A DNA stretch of 64,000 nucleotides from Rhizobium sp. 32-5/1 (GTDB taxonomy: Bacteria; Pseudomonadota; Alphaproteobacteria; Rhizobiales; Rhizobiaceae), in the NCBI RefSeq assembly GCF_029537235.1, contig NZ_CP120638.1:2656501-2720500 (forward strand). Reading direction: 5' to 3'. The translations under genes and the position numbers were made by a program. Each line of letters starts with the position of its first letter. The stretch's first letter is position 1. Positions 27,081-37,951 of this stretch are shown here, in pieces. The notes under the pieces were generated by a model. That model worked only from the letters and a program-made list of their open reading frames with translations. It ran no database searches and was not told where the DNA came from.

Positions 27081-27512
27081 ATGGCATACTGGCTTTACAA
27101 GTCCGAGCCCTTCAAATGGTCCTGGGCCATGCAGAAGGACGCCGGCGACAAGGGCACCGAATGGACCGGCGTGCGCAATTATCTGGCGCGCAACAACATG
27201 CGGGCCATGCAGATCGGCGACAAGGGCTTCTTCTACCATTCGAACGAGGGGCTGGAGATCGTCGGGATCACCGAGGTCTGCGCGCTGTCGCATCCGGACT
27301 CTACTGCAGAGGGGGATCCGAAATGGGATTGCGTCGATATCCGCGCCATCTGCGATCTGTCGAAACCGGTGTCCCTGAAGGATATCAAGGCCAATCCGAA
27401 ATTCGAGAAAATGGCTCTGGTGACGTCGATGCGGCTCTCTGTGCAGCCGGTGACGGAAGAGGAGTATCTGGAAATCTGCCGTCTCGGCGGGTTGGATAAT
27501 CCGCCGCGATGA
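27081..27512 (+). CDS. EVE domain protein
   Basis: 143 residues forming one EVE (PUA-like) domain: 'YWLYKSEPFKWSW', 'WTGVRNYLARNNMRAMQIGDKGFFYHSNEGLEIVGITEV', 'WDCVDIRAI', 'ALVTSMRLSVQPVTEEEYLEICRLGG'. EVE domains bind modified bases in DNA or RNA; eukaryotic THYN1 is the nearest well-known relative. It begins six bases after the YciI stop and is followed by a methyltransferase. The target is unknown. Confidence 0.92.
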   Translation: MAYWLYKSEPFKWSWAMQKDAGDKGTEWTGVRNYLARNNMRAMQIGDKGFFYHSNEGLEIVGITEVCALSHPDSTAEGDPKWDCVDIRAICDLSKPVSLKDIKANPKFEKMALVTSMRLSVQPVTEEEYLEICRLGGLDNPPR

Positions 27513-27522
27513 TCCAACTGTC

Positions 27523-28173
27523 TTGAAAACCGATCCTGAAACCTTCATCCGCGCCAATACGGACATCATGACGCCGCCGCATGTGCCGGAGATACAGCTG
27601 TATCTGGCAAGCGAAGCGCATGATCTCTGGCTGAAGACGGAAGACGAACTGCAGGAAATTGGCCTGCCGCCGCCATTCTGGGCCTTTGCCTGGGCCGGCG
27701 GGCAGGGACTTGCCCGGCATGTGCTTGATCACCCCGAACTGGTCCGTGATAAGCGTGTGGTCGATTTTGCCGCGGGGTCTGGTCTAGTGGCGATTGCTGC
27801 GATGAAGGCAGGAGCGGCAAGCGTTCTCGCGGCCGATATCGATCCCTGGGCGGAAACCGCCGTTCGACTGAATGCAGCGCTTAACGCGGTCGACCTCCGC
27901 TTTTCAGGTGAGGACCTGATCGGCAAGGACGACGGGTCGGCGGTTCTGCTGGCGGGCGATGTGTTCTACGACAAGGCTTTCACTGAGCGACTCATTCCCT
28001 GGTTTGCAGAACTTGCGGCACGTGGGGTGATCGTTATCGTCGGCGATCCCGGCCGGTCCTATTGTCCCAAGGACCGGATGCAGGCCTTGGCCAGCTACGA
28101 GGTCAAGGTGACGCGCGCGCTCGAAGACAGTGAGGTCAAGAAGACGACGGTCTGGCGGTTCAACGCCGGATGA
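27523..28173 (+). CDS. Class I methyltransferase, ETF-beta lysine methyltransferase-like
   Basis: 216 residues from TTG 27523. The N-terminal 'FIRANTDIMTPPHVPEIQLYLASEAHDLW' is characteristic of the Nnt1/COG3897 group to which the alphaproteobacterial electron-transfer-flavoprotein beta methyltransferase belongs. The SAM site is 'VVDFAAGSGLVAIAAMKAGAASVLAADIDPWA', and 'AGDVFYD' replaces the usual motif IV. I infer a protein lysine methyltransferase role; ETF itself is not encoded here. It overlaps the convergent secreted-protein gene by 14 bases. Confidence 0.8.
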   Translation: MKTDPETFIRANTDIMTPPHVPEIQLYLASEAHDLWLKTEDELQEIGLPPPFWAFAWAGGQGLARHVLDHPELVRDKRVVDFAAGSGLVAIAAMKAGAASVLAADIDPWAETAVRLNAALNAVDLRFSGEDLIGKDDGSAVLLAGDVFYDKAFTERLIPWFAELAARGVIVIVGDPGRSYCPKDRMQALASYEVKVTRALEDSEVKKTTVWRFNAG

Positions 28174-28687
28174 CGCAGACGCCGGCCTCGTAGGAGCAGG
28201 AACGATCCGGCCGTGACGGGTTTACATAAATGATCTTGCCCCGGCGGCGGTAATCGTCTCGACTGATGTCGCTGTCATATCCGTAGGCATCATAGCCATA
28301 ATTTTCGCGGCTGAAATAGATGCCGTTGGCACCGTCGCGCCATGCGGAAAGACCACCGAAGTAAACGTCGCCCTGGATGTTCGACGGAAAGTCGTCCCTG
28401 CGATGATTGCGGTCATGCCGCCGGTGGTTCCGGACGATGCGACGATCGTCTCGCCGGTCGTGATGGCGCCAGTCGCGACGAACATACCGCCGGTCGACGC
28501 GCGTGCGTTCCTTGTTGTAAATCGGCCTCTGGAGCTCCGGCCGCCGGTCGTGATTGCGGCTGTGGTTTTGCTGCTTGCCGTGGTGTCGTCCGCGATCCGA
28601 TGCTTCCGCGAAACCGACGAAAGAGAACGCAAGAAGGCAAAGGGCGATCAAGACTTTCGTTGCATGCAATGGCTGAAATGCGCGCAT
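28160..28687 (-). CDS. Secreted Arg/His/Asp-rich basic protein
   Basis: 175 residues from ATG 28687. A signal peptide 'KVLIALCLLAFSFVGFAEA' is followed by about 75 residues made almost only of R, H, D, N and Q in patterns such as HHDRRDDRR, then a Tyr/Gly/Asp-rich part and a C-terminal CSYEAGVCVIRR with two Cys. It is similar in layout to small rhizobial exported proteins of unknown function. It could bind metals or polyanions, but nothing proves this. An upstream TTG (28717) is possible but not preferred. Confidence 0.65.
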   Translation of the reverse strand: MRAFQPLHATKVLIALCLLAFSFVGFAEASDRGRHHGKQQNHSRNHDRRPELQRPIYNKERTRVDRRYVRRDWRHHDRRDDRRIVRNHRRHDRNHRRDDFPSNIQGDVYFGGLSAWRDGANGIYFSRENYGYDAYGYDSDISRDDYRRRGKIIYVNPSRPDRSCSYEAGVCVIRR

Positions 28688-28990
28688 GGTGGCTGCCTTT
28701 CGGATGACGCTTAACAAATCCTTAACGGCAATCTGGGGCAGGCCGCGGCAAAAGTCACGGAATTTGCTGAATTTTCAGGTCGTATCGTTAACGCGGAAGT
28801 TGAAGCGAAGGCGATTTGTCGCAGCGCTTTCGCCTAATCGATTAAATTGCTTTTGCAGTGCAAACACACTTGTCGTTAATCGTTATGGTGATTAAACGTC
28901 ACAAAGACATAATTGTGCACAATCGGGTGCATAACCGGATAATATTAGTCCAGTTTTTGGGCAATCTGCCGGTTGATCCGTGGGGTTCCG
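28688..28990. promoter_or_regulatory. Upstream region of sdhC with a 12-bp palindrome
   Basis: 303 AT-richer bases without a gene. ATTGTGCACAAT (28912-28923) is a perfect palindrome. TGCACA within it, 18 bases and TAATAT (28942-28947) could be the sdh promoter, so a protein on the palindrome would cover the -35 box. The sdhC start at 28991 follows a GGGG ribosome site. Confidence 0.45.
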
Positions 28991-29386
28991 ATGACGAATG
29001 TCACCAAAAGCCGGCCGCTTTCGCCGCACTTACAAATCTACAAGCCGATCCCGACGATGATCATGTCGATCGTGCACCGCATCACCGGCGGCGCGCTCTA
29101 CTTCGGCACCATTCTCGTCGCCTGGTGGTTGATCGCCGCGGCAAGCGGCCCTGCCTACTATGAATGGGTCAGTTGGGCGTTCGGAACGATCCTTGGACGA
29201 CTCGTCCTGTTCGGCTATACGTGGGCACTCATCCACCATATGCTCGGCGGTCTCAGGCATTTCCTTTGGGATCTGGGCTACGGCTATGAGAAACATTTCG
29301 CCACCAAACTCGCCATCGCCAATGCAATCGGCTCGATCGTGATCACACTTCTGATCTGGGTCGTCGGTTATGCGATCCGGTTCTGA
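28991..29386 (+). CDS. sdhC: Succinate dehydrogenase cytochrome b556 subunit
   Basis: 131 residues with three membrane helices. '[27 protein letters not shown]' is the SdhC signature, with the quinone-site Ser/Arg region. The heme-ligand His is in '[19 protein letters not shown]'. It anchors complex II in the inner membrane and reduces ubiquinone. First gene of the sdh operon, 14 bases before sdhD. Confidence 0.95.
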   Translation: MTNVTKSRPLSPHLQIYKPIPTMIMSIVHRITGGALYFGTILVAWWLIAAASGPAYYEWVSWAFGTILGRLVLFGYTWALIHHMLGGLRHFLWDLGYGYEKHFATKLAIANAIGSIVITLLIWVVGYAIRF

Positions 29387-29399
29387 GGGAGACAGTCTG

Positions 29400-29779
29400 A
29401 TGGATATGCGCACCCCTCTCGGCAAGGTTCGTGGCCTCGGCTCCGCCAAGGATGGCACGGAGCATTTCTGGCGCCAGCGGCTGACCGCCGTCGCCAATGT
29501 GCCGCTGATGATCTTCTTTGTCTTCTTCGTCGTAAGATATGCCGGCGCCCCGCATGCGGAGGTGCTGTCAGCCCTGTCCAATCCCTTCGTGGCTGTGATC
29601 ATGGGGCTGGTGGTGATTTCCGGCCTCGTTCACATGAAGCTCGGGATGCAGGTGATTATCGAGGACTATGTGCATTCGGAAGGCGCCAAGGTTGTCGCCG
29701 TGATGCTCAACACATTTTTGCGATCCTGGTGGGCGGGCTCTGTCTTTTCGCCATCCTGAAGATCGCGTTTGCAGGGTAA
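29400..29779 (+). CDS. sdhD: Succinate dehydrogenase membrane anchor (one frame break)
   Basis: About 126 residues when T5 at 29715-29719 is read as T6, which turns the C-terminus into [21 protein letters not shown] ending at TAA 29777-29779. Without that it ends early at 29759. '[20 protein letters not shown]' and '[20 protein letters not shown]', with the heme-pocket His, mark SdhD. Three membrane helices. It lies between sdhC and sdhA. Confidence 0.92.
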
Positions 29780-29785
29780 GTCAAC

Positions 29786-31630
29786 ATGGCCTTCAATTCG
29801 TCAGCGACCATCAACGGCAGAGCCTATACCTACGTCGATCATGCCTATGACGTGATCGTCGTCGGCGCCGGCGGTGCGGGTCTCCGCGCCACGCTCGGCA
29901 TGGCCGAGCAGGGTTTCAAGACCGCCTGCATCACCAAGGTCTTCCCGACGCGCTCCCACACGGTCGCCGCACAGGGCGGCATCGCGGCCTCGCTGCAGAA
30001 CATGACGCCGGACTCGTGGCAGTGGCATCTTTACGACACCGTCAAGGGCTCCGACTGGCTCGGCGATGTCGATGCCATGCAGTATCTCGCCATGGAAGCT
30101 CCGAAGGCGGTCTATGAGCTCGAGCATTACGGCGTTCCCTTCTCGCGCAATGCCGAAGGCAAGATCTACCAGCGGCCGTTCGGCGGCCACATGCAGAACT
30201 ACGGCGAAGGCCCGCCGGTACAGCGCACCTGCGCTGCCGCCGACCGCACCGGCCACGCCATCCTGCACACGCTGTACGGCCAGTCGCTGAAGCACAATGC
30301 CGAATTCTTCATCGAGTATTTCGCGCTCGACCTGATCATGTCCGACGATGGCAGCCGCTGCACCGGCGTTGTCGCCTGGAACCTCGATGATGGCACGATC
30401 CATCGCTTCGCCGCCAAGATGGTGGTGCTGGCGACCGGGGGCTACGGCCGCGCCTATTTCTCGGCAACCTCCGCCCACACCTGCACCGGCGACGGTGGCG
30501 GCATGATTGCCCGCGCCGGACTGCCGCTCCAGGATATGGAGTTCGTTCAGTTCCATCCTACCGGCATCTATGGCGCCGGCTGTCTGATCACCGAAGGTGC
30601 GCGCGGCGAGGGCGGTTATCTCGTCAATTCCGAGGGCGAGCGCTTCATGGAGCGTTACGCGCCGTCGGCCAAGGATCTTGCGTCGCGCGACGTGGTATCG
30701 CGCTGCATGACGCTGGAAATCCGCGAGGGTCGTGGCGTCGGTAAAGCCAAGGACCATATCTATCTGCATCTCGATCATCTCGATCCTGCGGTTCTGCATG
30801 AGCGTCTGCCGGGTATCTCGGAAAGCGCCAAGATCTTTGCCGGCGTCGATGTGACGCGCGAGCCGATCCCGGTTCTGCCGACCGTGCATTACAACATGGG
30901 CGGCATTCCGACGAACTATTGGGGTGAAGTCCTCGACGCTGACGGCGCCAATCCGGAGCGGATCATTCCGGGTCTGATGGCTGTGGGCGAAGCCGGTTGC
31001 GCCTCGGTGCATGGCGCTAACCGCCTCGGCTCCAACTCGCTGATCGATCTCGTGGTCTTCGGCCGCGCCGCTGCTATCCGCGCCGGAGAGGTCATCGACC
31101 GCGCCTCCGCGATCCCGGCGATCAACGAAAAGGCGTCGGATAAGATCATGACGCGCTTCGACCGGCTGCGCCACGCCAACGGCCAGACGCCGACCGCGAT
31201 CCTGCGCGAAAAGATGCAGCGCACCATGCAGGAAGATGCCGCCGTGTTCCGCACGCAGGAATCGCTGGAAAGCGGCTGCAAGCGCATGAGCGCGATCTGG
31301 AGCGAACTGCCTGATATCAAGGTCACCGACCGTTCGATGATCTGGAACTCCGATCTGGTGGAAACGCTTGAGTTGGAAAACCTGATGGCCAACGCCATCA
31401 CGACCGTTTACGGCGCCGAGGCCCGCAAGGAAAGCCGCGGGTCCCATGCGCGCGAAGACTATGTCGACGGCCCGTTTGCTGGCCGCGACGATGTCAACTG
31501 GCGCAAGCATACGCTGTCCTGGGTGAACGAAGCAGGCGCAGTGAGGCTCGATTATCGCCCGGTCCATACGGAACTGTTGCAGCCCGGTATTGATCCGTAC
31601 AAGATCGAGCCCAAGGCGCGTGTGTACTGA
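29786..31630 (+). CDS. sdhA: Succinate dehydrogenase flavoprotein subunit
   Basis: 614 residues, full length. The FAD-binding GAGGAG is at 27-32, and [10 protein letters not shown] contains the covalent-FAD His58. '[21 protein letters not shown]' and '[18 protein letters not shown]' complete the fumarate reductase/SDH fold. It oxidises succinate in the TCA cycle on the cytoplasmic face. The DUF3052 gene follows after two bases. Confidence 0.98.
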   Translation: MAFNSSATINGRAYTYVDHAYDVIVVGAGGAGLRATLGMAEQGFKTACITKVFPTRSHTVAAQGGIAASLQNMTPDSWQWHLYDTVKGSDWLGDVDAMQYLAMEAPKAVYELEHYGVPFSRNAEGKIYQRPFGGHMQNYGEGPPVQRTCAAADRTGHAILHTLYGQSLKHNAEFFIEYFALDLIMSDDGSRCTGVVAWNLDDGTIHRFAAKMVVLATGGYGRAYFSATSAHTCTGDGGGMIARAGLPLQDMEFVQFHPTGIYGAGCLITEGARGEGGYLVNSEGERFMERYAPSAKDLASRDVVSRCMTLEIREGRGVGKAKDHIYLHLDHLDPAVLHERLPGISESAKIFAGVDVTREPIPVLPTVHYNMGGIPTNYWGEVLDADGANPERIIPGLMAVGEAGCASVHGANRLGSNSLIDLVVFGRAAAIRAGEVIDRASAIPAINEKASDKIMTRFDRLRHANGQTPTAILREKMQRTMQEDAAVFRTQESLESGCKRMSAIWSELPDIKVTDRSMIWNSDLVETLELENLMANAITTVYGAEARKESRGSHAREDYVDGPFAGRDDVNWRKHTLSWVNEAGAVRLDYRPVHTELLQPGIDPYKIEPKARVY

Positions 31631-31632
31631 TT

Positions 31633-32097
31633 ATGGCAGGGGCGGCGTCAGGTTATTCCGGCACGCCGCTTCCAAAGAAGCTGGGTTTCAAATCCGGAAT
31701 GTCGGTCGCCTTTGTGGCGCTTCCCGACACTCTTGAGGAACTTGCCTCTTCGGTCGAGTTTTCTGTCCGCGATCGGTTTTCCTCATGGGATGCGATGGCA
31801 GGGGCAGACAAGGGTTACGAGACGATCCATGCCTTTACATGTGTGAGGGCGGAGATCGAAGATTGGCTCTCCGGTCTGCAGGACAGGATCACGCCGGATG
31901 GCATGATCTGGGTGTCCTGGCCGAAGAAGGCGTCTAAGATAAAGACGGACGTGACGGAGGATGTCGTACGCGATGCCGCCCTTCGGATCGATCTGGTGGA
32001 TGTGAAGGTGGCCGCGATCGACGAGATCTGGTCGGGGCTGAAGCTGGTTATACGCAAGGACCGGCGCAAGGAAAGAACGGACAGGTCGCATGGTTGA
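31633..32097 (+). CDS. DUF3052 protein inserted between sdhA and sdhB
   Basis: 154 residues. '[25 protein letters not shown]' and '[54 protein letters not shown]' are the DUF3052 landmarks, a small alpha/beta protein of unknown function seen in many bacteria. It starts two bases after sdhA and overlaps sdhB by eight bases, so it is made with complex II. A link to SDH assembly is a guess from position only. Confidence 0.85.
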   Translation: MAGAASGYSGTPLPKKLGFKSGMSVAFVALPDTLEELASSVEFSVRDRFSSWDAMAGADKGYETIHAFTCVRAEIEDWLSGLQDRITPDGMIWVSWPKKASKIKTDVTEDVVRDAALRIDLVDVKVAAIDEIWSGLKLVIRKDRRKERTDRSHG

Positions 32098-32869
32098 ACT
32101 CGCTCTCCCCAAGAATTCGCAGATGACCGAAGGCAAGGTCTGGCCGAAGCCGGCTGGTGCCACGAATACGCGCGAATTGCGCATCTATCGCTGGAGCCCT
32201 GACGACGACAAGAACCCGTCGATCGATACATTCACCATCGATGCCGATGATTGCGGGCCGATGGTTCTCGATGCGCTGCTTTACATCAAGAACAAGATCG
32301 ATCCGACGCTGGCGCTGCGCCGCTCCTGCCGCGAAGGTATCTGCGGTTCCTGCGCCATGAATATCGACGGCACCAACACGCTTGCCTGCACCAAGGGGCT
32401 GGACGAGGTTTCGGGGACCGTCAAGGTCTATCCGCTGCCGCATATGCCTGTCGTCAAGGATCTCGTGCCTGATCTGACGAATTTCTACGCCCAGCATCGC
32501 TCGATCGAACCCTGGCTGAAGACCGTTTCGCCGACGCCGGCGAAGGAATGGAAACAGAGCCATGACGATCGCCAGAAGCTTGACGGCCTCTATGAGTGCA
32601 TTCTTTGCGCCTGTTGTTCCGCCTCGTGCCCGAGCTATTGGTGGAACGGCGACCGCTATCTCGGCCCGGCCGTGCTGTTGCAGGCCTATCGCTGGCTGAT
32701 CGATTCCAGAGACGAAGCCAAGGGCGAGCGTCTCGACAATCTGGAAGATCCCTTCCGCCTCTATCGCTGCCACACGATCATGAACTGCGCGCAGACCTGT
32801 CCTAAGGGCCTCAATCCGGCCAAGGCCATCGGCGAGATCAAGAAGATGATGGTCGAGCGCCGCGTCTGA
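32090..32869 (+). CDS. sdhB: Succinate dehydrogenase iron-sulfur subunit
   Basis: 259 residues. The [2Fe-2S] ligands are in '[16 protein letters not shown]...LAC', and the [4Fe-4S] and [3Fe-4S] ligands in '[17 protein letters not shown]' and '[21 protein letters not shown]'. It passes electrons from SdhA to the membrane quinone site. The operon ends at the terminator 24 bases downstream. Confidence 0.98.
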   Translation: MVELALPKNSQMTEGKVWPKPAGATNTRELRIYRWSPDDDKNPSIDTFTIDADDCGPMVLDALLYIKNKIDPTLALRRSCREGICGSCAMNIDGTNTLACTKGLDEVSGTVKVYPLPHMPVVKDLVPDLTNFYAQHRSIEPWLKTVSPTPAKEWKQSHDDRQKLDGLYECILCACCSASCPSYWWNGDRYLGPAVLLQAYRWLIDSRDEAKGERLDNLEDPFRLYRCHTIMNCAQTCPKGLNPAKAIGEIKKMMVERRV

Positions 32870-32892
32870 CGATACCAGAGATTATGATAATC

Positions 32893-32923
32893 AAAGAGGC
32901 CGGGCACATTGTCCGGCCTCTTT
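32893..32923 (+). terminator. Intrinsic terminator of the sdh operon
   Basis: AAAGAGGCCGG (32893-32903) pairs perfectly with CCGGCCTCTTT (32913-32923), with a 9-base loop. Confidence 0.9.
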
Positions 32924-33016
32924 CGTTCAACAGGCGATCACGCGCGCGTGCCTTTCATTTGAATTGAAACTTTTCGGCCTTCCGATAGGTATGATTGCCA
33001 AACGGGAGAGATGCCT

Positions 33017-33612
33017 ATGCTGCGAACAGTCCTTGTGTTTCTGGTTCTTGGTCTTGGGGCTATTGTCGCGCGGGCGGCCGAGCCGGAGGTCGCGATATTC
33101 GCAGGTGGCTGCTTCTGGTGTGTCGAAAGTGATTTCGACCAGGTGCCGGGTGTAATCGAGACCACGTCTGGTTATGCCGGGGGCAGCAGCGAAAACCCGA
33201 CCTACGAAAGCTATATTGCAGGCGGTCACCGCGAGGTGTTGGAGATAAAGTTCGATCCGGACAAGGTTTCCTATGGCGCGCTCGCCGATATTCTTTTCGC
33301 ACCACGGACCCGACTGATGGTGGCGGCCAGTTCTGCGACCGTGGATTTGCCTATTCGACGGCAATCTATGCGCTGAGCCCGGAACAGGCGACGCAGGCCG
33401 AGGCAGCAAAGGCGAAGGCCCAAGCGGAACTCGGCAAGCCGATCGTGACGCCGATCGAGCCGGCGGCAAAATTCTGGCCAGCCGAGGACTACCATCAGAA
33501 TTTCGCAAGTCGGAACGCAATTCGATATTGGTATTATCGCAACGGCTGCGGTCGCAACGATGCTGTTGAAGCGCTATGGGGTGCCAAAGCCTATGCCGGT
33601 GTCAATCATTGA
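33017..33612 (+). CDS. msrA: Peptide-methionine (S)-S-oxide reductase, exported (one frame break)
   Basis: About 198 residues when one C is added near 33298, which restores 'LFRTTDPTDGGGQFCDRG' and the rest to TGA 33610-33612. An N-terminal signal peptide, 'LRTVLVFLVLGLGAIVARA', precedes 'VAIFAGGCFWCVESDF', whose Cys32 is catalytic. 'DYHQNF' is the usual late motif. Repairs oxidised methionine, here presumably in the periplasm. ATG 33011 is an equally possible start. Confidence 0.9.
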
Positions 33613-33791
33613 CGCCTGAATGCGGAGTGTGGCGGAGGCTTGCAACCTTTACCGAAGCCTTGGCTAAGCGTTTCAATCATGTCACAGGTCTTAAAGATTT
33701 CCCTCTCTTGATTTGACAGGTGGTTTTACGGTAATTCCGCCTATAATGTCCTGTAACGCAGGCGTTGAATGAGAAGAGCAGGAGTAAAGAC

Positions 33792-34349
33792 ATGCGGGTT
33801 GTACATGCGGTGGCGGGGCTCGCCGTCATGCTGGCTCTGACGGGATGTCAGAGAACGTCCATGAACGAATTCAGCACGCAGAATGTGTCTCCCGCTCCGC
33901 TTCAGGCGCAGCCGGTGGCGACGGTACAGTCGGGCCAGCTATCGGACCCGACGACCTCGACGACCGATACATCGCAATTTCCGGCCGCACCGGTGAGCGG
34001 CACGGGTATTGCAGGGGTGGACGGCACGCAGCCGGTGGGCACGAACGTCGCTGCAGCGACCACGGGGCTCGACGTCACCAAGGAGTCGATGGTTGGCAAC
34101 TGGCGTGTATCGAGCGGCGCGAGTTCCTGTGACATGTTCCTGACCTTGACCAACCTTGGCAGCGGATCGCGCGGTGGCACCCGCGGCTGTGCCGGTGAAC
34201 TGACAGCCATGGGTTCATGGGAGGTGGCCGGCAAGCAGGTGGTGCTCAAGGATCGCAACGGCAATCCCCTCGGTCGCCTGTTCAAGACCGCCGAAAAGCG
34301 CTTCGATGGCTCGACCAATAGCGGTCAGCCGCTCAGCCTCAGCCGCTGA
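33792..34349 (+). CDS. Outer-membrane lipoprotein with AprI/Inh domain (Omp10-like)
   Basis: 185 residues from ATG 33792 (AGGAG seven bases upstream). Signal peptide with lipobox LALTGC. After a Pro/Thr/Gln-rich linker of about 90 residues comes an Inh-type beta-barrel domain, '[22 protein letters not shown]' to the end, with the disulfide pair Cys...'RGCAG'. Brucella Omp10 has this layout. Inh proteins inhibit metalloproteases, but in rhizobia the role is not established. A perfect TATAAT lies at 33742-33747. Ends at a strong terminator. Confidence 0.83.
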   Translation: MRVVHAVAGLAVMLALTGCQRTSMNEFSTQNVSPAPLQAQPVATVQSGQLSDPTTSTTDTSQFPAAPVSGTGIAGVDGTQPVGTNVAAATTGLDVTKESMVGNWRVSSGASSCDMFLTLTNLGSGSRGGTRGCAGELTAMGSWEVAGKQVVLKDRNGNPLGRLFKTAEKRFDGSTNSGQPLSLSR

Positions 34350-34358
34350 GGATGTGAG

Positions 34359-34384
34359 GCCCGGCTTTATAGCCGGGCTTTTTT
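34359..34384 (+). terminator. Intrinsic terminator
   Basis: GCCCGGC (34359-34365), loop TTTATA, GCCGGGC (34372-34378), then six T (34379-34384). Confidence 0.93.
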
Positions 34385-34408
34385 GTATTCGCCGTTTACG
34401 GCCTTGCC

Positions 34409-35571
34409 TTGGTGCAACGCGTGCCCAATACCGAAGACAGTATTTCCCGAAAGCTCCAGTCCCTGATCGCAACAGGCGAATTGAGGCCTGATCCCGCCCA
34501 GATGGTTATCGCCCGGCGGCTCGATCACTTGGCTGCGGAACTCGTAGCTGGCCGTGCCGCCCGCAAATCCAATGCTCTCGGCTGGCTTTTTGCTTCGAAG
34601 AAGAAGGATCATCCGCCGGTCAAAGGCCAGTATATCTATGGCGGTGTCGGACGCGGGAAGACCATGCTGATGGATCTGTTCTTCGATCAGGTGCCGATCC
34701 AGCGCAAGCGCCGGGTCCATTTCCATGCCTTCATGGCCGATGTGCATGACCGGATCTTCAAACACCGGCAGAAATTGAAGAGCGGCGAAACCCGCCAGGC
34801 GGATCCGATGCCGCCGGTTGCCTCCGAAATCTATGCCGAGGCCCGGCTGCTCTGCTTCGATGAGTTTTCGGTAACGGATATTGCCGATGCGATGATCCTG
34901 TCGCGCCTGTTCAGTGAGCTATTTGCCAAGGGCTGCGTCGTCGTCGCAACCTCAAACGTCGCGCCGGATGATCTGTACCGGGACGGCCTTAACCGTGAGT
35001 TGTTCCTGCCGTTTGTCGCCATGTTGAAGGCGCATGCGGATATCGTTCCGCTCGATACGCAGACGGACTACCGGCTGGAAAAGACGGAAGGATTGCCGGT
35101 CTGGCGTCATCCTTTGGGTCCTGAGACGGACATGGCGATCGAGCGGGTGTGGAACCGCGAGACTGCGGGCGTTGTTGCTGCACCGTCGGAAGTGGCCTTT
35201 CGCGGCCGCAAGATTGCGGTGCCCCTTGCTGCCGGTCCATGCGCGCGATTTTCCTTCACTGATCTTTGCGAAAGGCCGCTCGGGGCCGCGGATTACCTCG
35301 CCATCTTGTCGCGCTACAGGACCGTGTTCGTCGAGCATATCCCGCATCTGGGGCCGGAGCGCCGCAACGAGACAAAGCGTTTCATCATGCTGGTCGACAC
35401 GCTTTATGACGCCGGTGCTCGGCTGTTTGCCTCCGCGGTGTCGGAACCTGCCGACCTGCTGACGGCCAAAAAGGAACCGAGGGCTTCGAGTTCGACCGGA
35501 CAGTATCGAGGCTCATCGAGATGCAGAGTGCGGAGTACGCCCGAATCCACCAAGCACAAAATGTGGATTGA
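34409..35571 (+). CDS. zapE: AFG1/ZapE-like cell division ATPase (one frame break)
   Basis: About 387 residues when one G is added at 35473-35474, giving KKGTEGFEFDRTVSRLIEMQS and a stop at 35569-35571. Walker A is GGVGRGKT (78-85), Walker B 'LLCFDEFSVTDIADAMIL', sensor 'VVVATSNVAP', and 'RFIMLVDTLYD' is typical of the family. The AFG1 relatives bind FtsZ (ZapE) or handle mitochondrial proteins. The start is unclear: TTG 34409, GTG 34412 or GTG 34421. It lies just after the terminator of the lipoprotein gene. Confidence 0.9.
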
Positions 35572-35589
35572 TGACGTTTTGGTGACAGA

Positions 35590-35615
35590 AATTCTTACGT
35601 TTACGTAAGAATTTT
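35590..35615. promoter_or_regulatory. 10-bp inverted repeat between zapE and mdh (terminator or operator)
   Basis: AATTCTTACG-TTTA-CGTAAGAATT, followed by TT. It starts 18 bases after the corrected zapE stop and could end that transcript. The inner TTACGTTTACGTAA also looks like a protein site, since MerR-type LiuR operators are built on TTTACG..ACGTAAA. It lies about 150 bases before mdh. Confidence 0.6.
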
Positions 35616-35730
35616 ATGATCTAACCGATTGAAATTGTTCTGCCCAAAAGTATTGGTTGATATTTTAGTTTTTCAAGCTTAATTCCTTGCCCCGAAAAGG
35701 TTTGGCGTTTTGCCGCGTTTCAGGCCTTGA

Positions 35731-36723
<993 letters not shown>

Positions 36724-36754
36724 TTGCCGTTCGGCTCCCAGACAGGAAAATCCC

Positions 36755-37951
36755 ATGAACATTCATGAATATCAGGCCAAGGCTCTGTTGAAGACCTTTG
36801 GCGCGCCGGTTGCCGAAGGTGTCGCCATCTTCTCGGCGGACGAAGCGGAAGCGGCTGCGAAGTCGCTCCCGGGCCCGCTCTATGTGGTCAAGAGCCAGAT
36901 CCATGCCGGCGGCCGCGGCAAGGGCAAGTTCAAGGAGCTTGGCCCCGATGCCAAGGGCGGCGTTCGCCTGGCTTTCTCCATCGACGAAGCCAAGGCGCAT
37001 GCCAAGGAAATGATGGGCAATACGCTGGTGACGGCGCAGACGGGCGAAGCCGGCAAGCAAGTCAACCGTCTCTACATCGAAGACGGCGCCGATATCACCC
37101 GCGAACTCTATTGCTCGCTGCTGGTCGACCGCTCGGTCGGCCGCGTTGCCTTCGTGGTTTCCACCGAAGGCGGCATGGACATCGAGGCTGTCGCCCATGA
37201 CACGCCGGAGAAGATCCACACCATCGCGATCGATCCGGAAGCCGGCGTGACGGCTGCCGATATCGCAGCGATTTCCAAGGCGCTGGAGCTTACGGGTACG
37301 GCCGCCGAAGACGCAAAGTCGCTCTTCCCGCTGCTCTACAAGGCCTTCAACGAGAAGGACATGGCGCTGCTCGAGGTCAATCCGCTGATCGTCATGAAGG
37401 ACGACCACCTGCGCGTTCTCGACGCCAAGATGTCGTTTGATGGCAATGCGATCTTCCGTCACGACGACGTCAAGGCGCTGCGCGACGAGACCGAAGAAGA
37501 CGCCAAGGAAATCGAGGCCTCCAAGTGGGACCTCGCCTATGTGGCACTCGACGGCAATATCGGCTGCATGGTCAATGGCGCCGGTCTCGCGATGGCGACG
37601 ATGGATATCATCAAGCTCTACGGCAAGGAGCCGGCGAACTTCTGTGACGTCGGCGGCGGCGCCGGCAAGGAAAAGGTTGCTGCAGCCTTCAAGATCATCA
37701 CGGCCGACCCGAAGGTCGAGGGCATCCTCGTCAACATCTTCGGCGGCATTATGAAGTGCGACGTCATCGCCGAAGGCGTTGTCGCAGCCGTTCAGGAAGT
37801 CGGTCTCAAGGTTCCGCTCGTCGTGCGCCTCGAAGGCACCAATGTCGAGCTCGGCAAGAAAATCCTCAACGAATCTGGTCTCGCGATCACGGCAGCCGAC
37901 GACTTGGACGACGCGGCCAAGAAGATCGTCGCGGCGATTGAGGGTGCATGA
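36755..37951 (+). CDS. sucC: Succinyl-CoA synthetase beta subunit
   Basis: 398 residues with an N-terminal ATP-grasp domain ('[17 protein letters not shown]', '[24 protein letters not shown]') and a C-terminal CoA-ligase domain ('[15 protein letters not shown]', '[16 protein letters not shown]'). With SucD it makes ATP from succinyl-CoA. Its stop overlaps the start of a small membrane ORF, not sucD directly. Confidence 0.98.
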   Translation: MNIHEYQAKALLKTFGAPVAEGVAIFSADEAEAAAKSLPGPLYVVKSQIHAGGRGKGKFKELGPDAKGGVRLAFSIDEAKAHAKEMMGNTLVTAQTGEAGKQVNRLYIEDGADITRELYCSLLVDRSVGRVAFVVSTEGGMDIEAVAHDTPEKIHTIAIDPEAGVTAADIAAISKALELTGTAAEDAKSLFPLLYKAFNEKDMALLEVNPLIVMKDDHLRVLDAKMSFDGNAIFRHDDVKALRDETEEDAKEIEASKWDLAYVALDGNIGCMVNGAGLAMATMDIIKLYGKEPANFCDVGGGAGKEKVAAAFKIITADPKVEGILVNIFGGIMKCDVIAEGVVAAVQEVGLKVPLVVRLEGTNVELGKKILNESGLAITAADDLDDAAKKIVAAIEGA

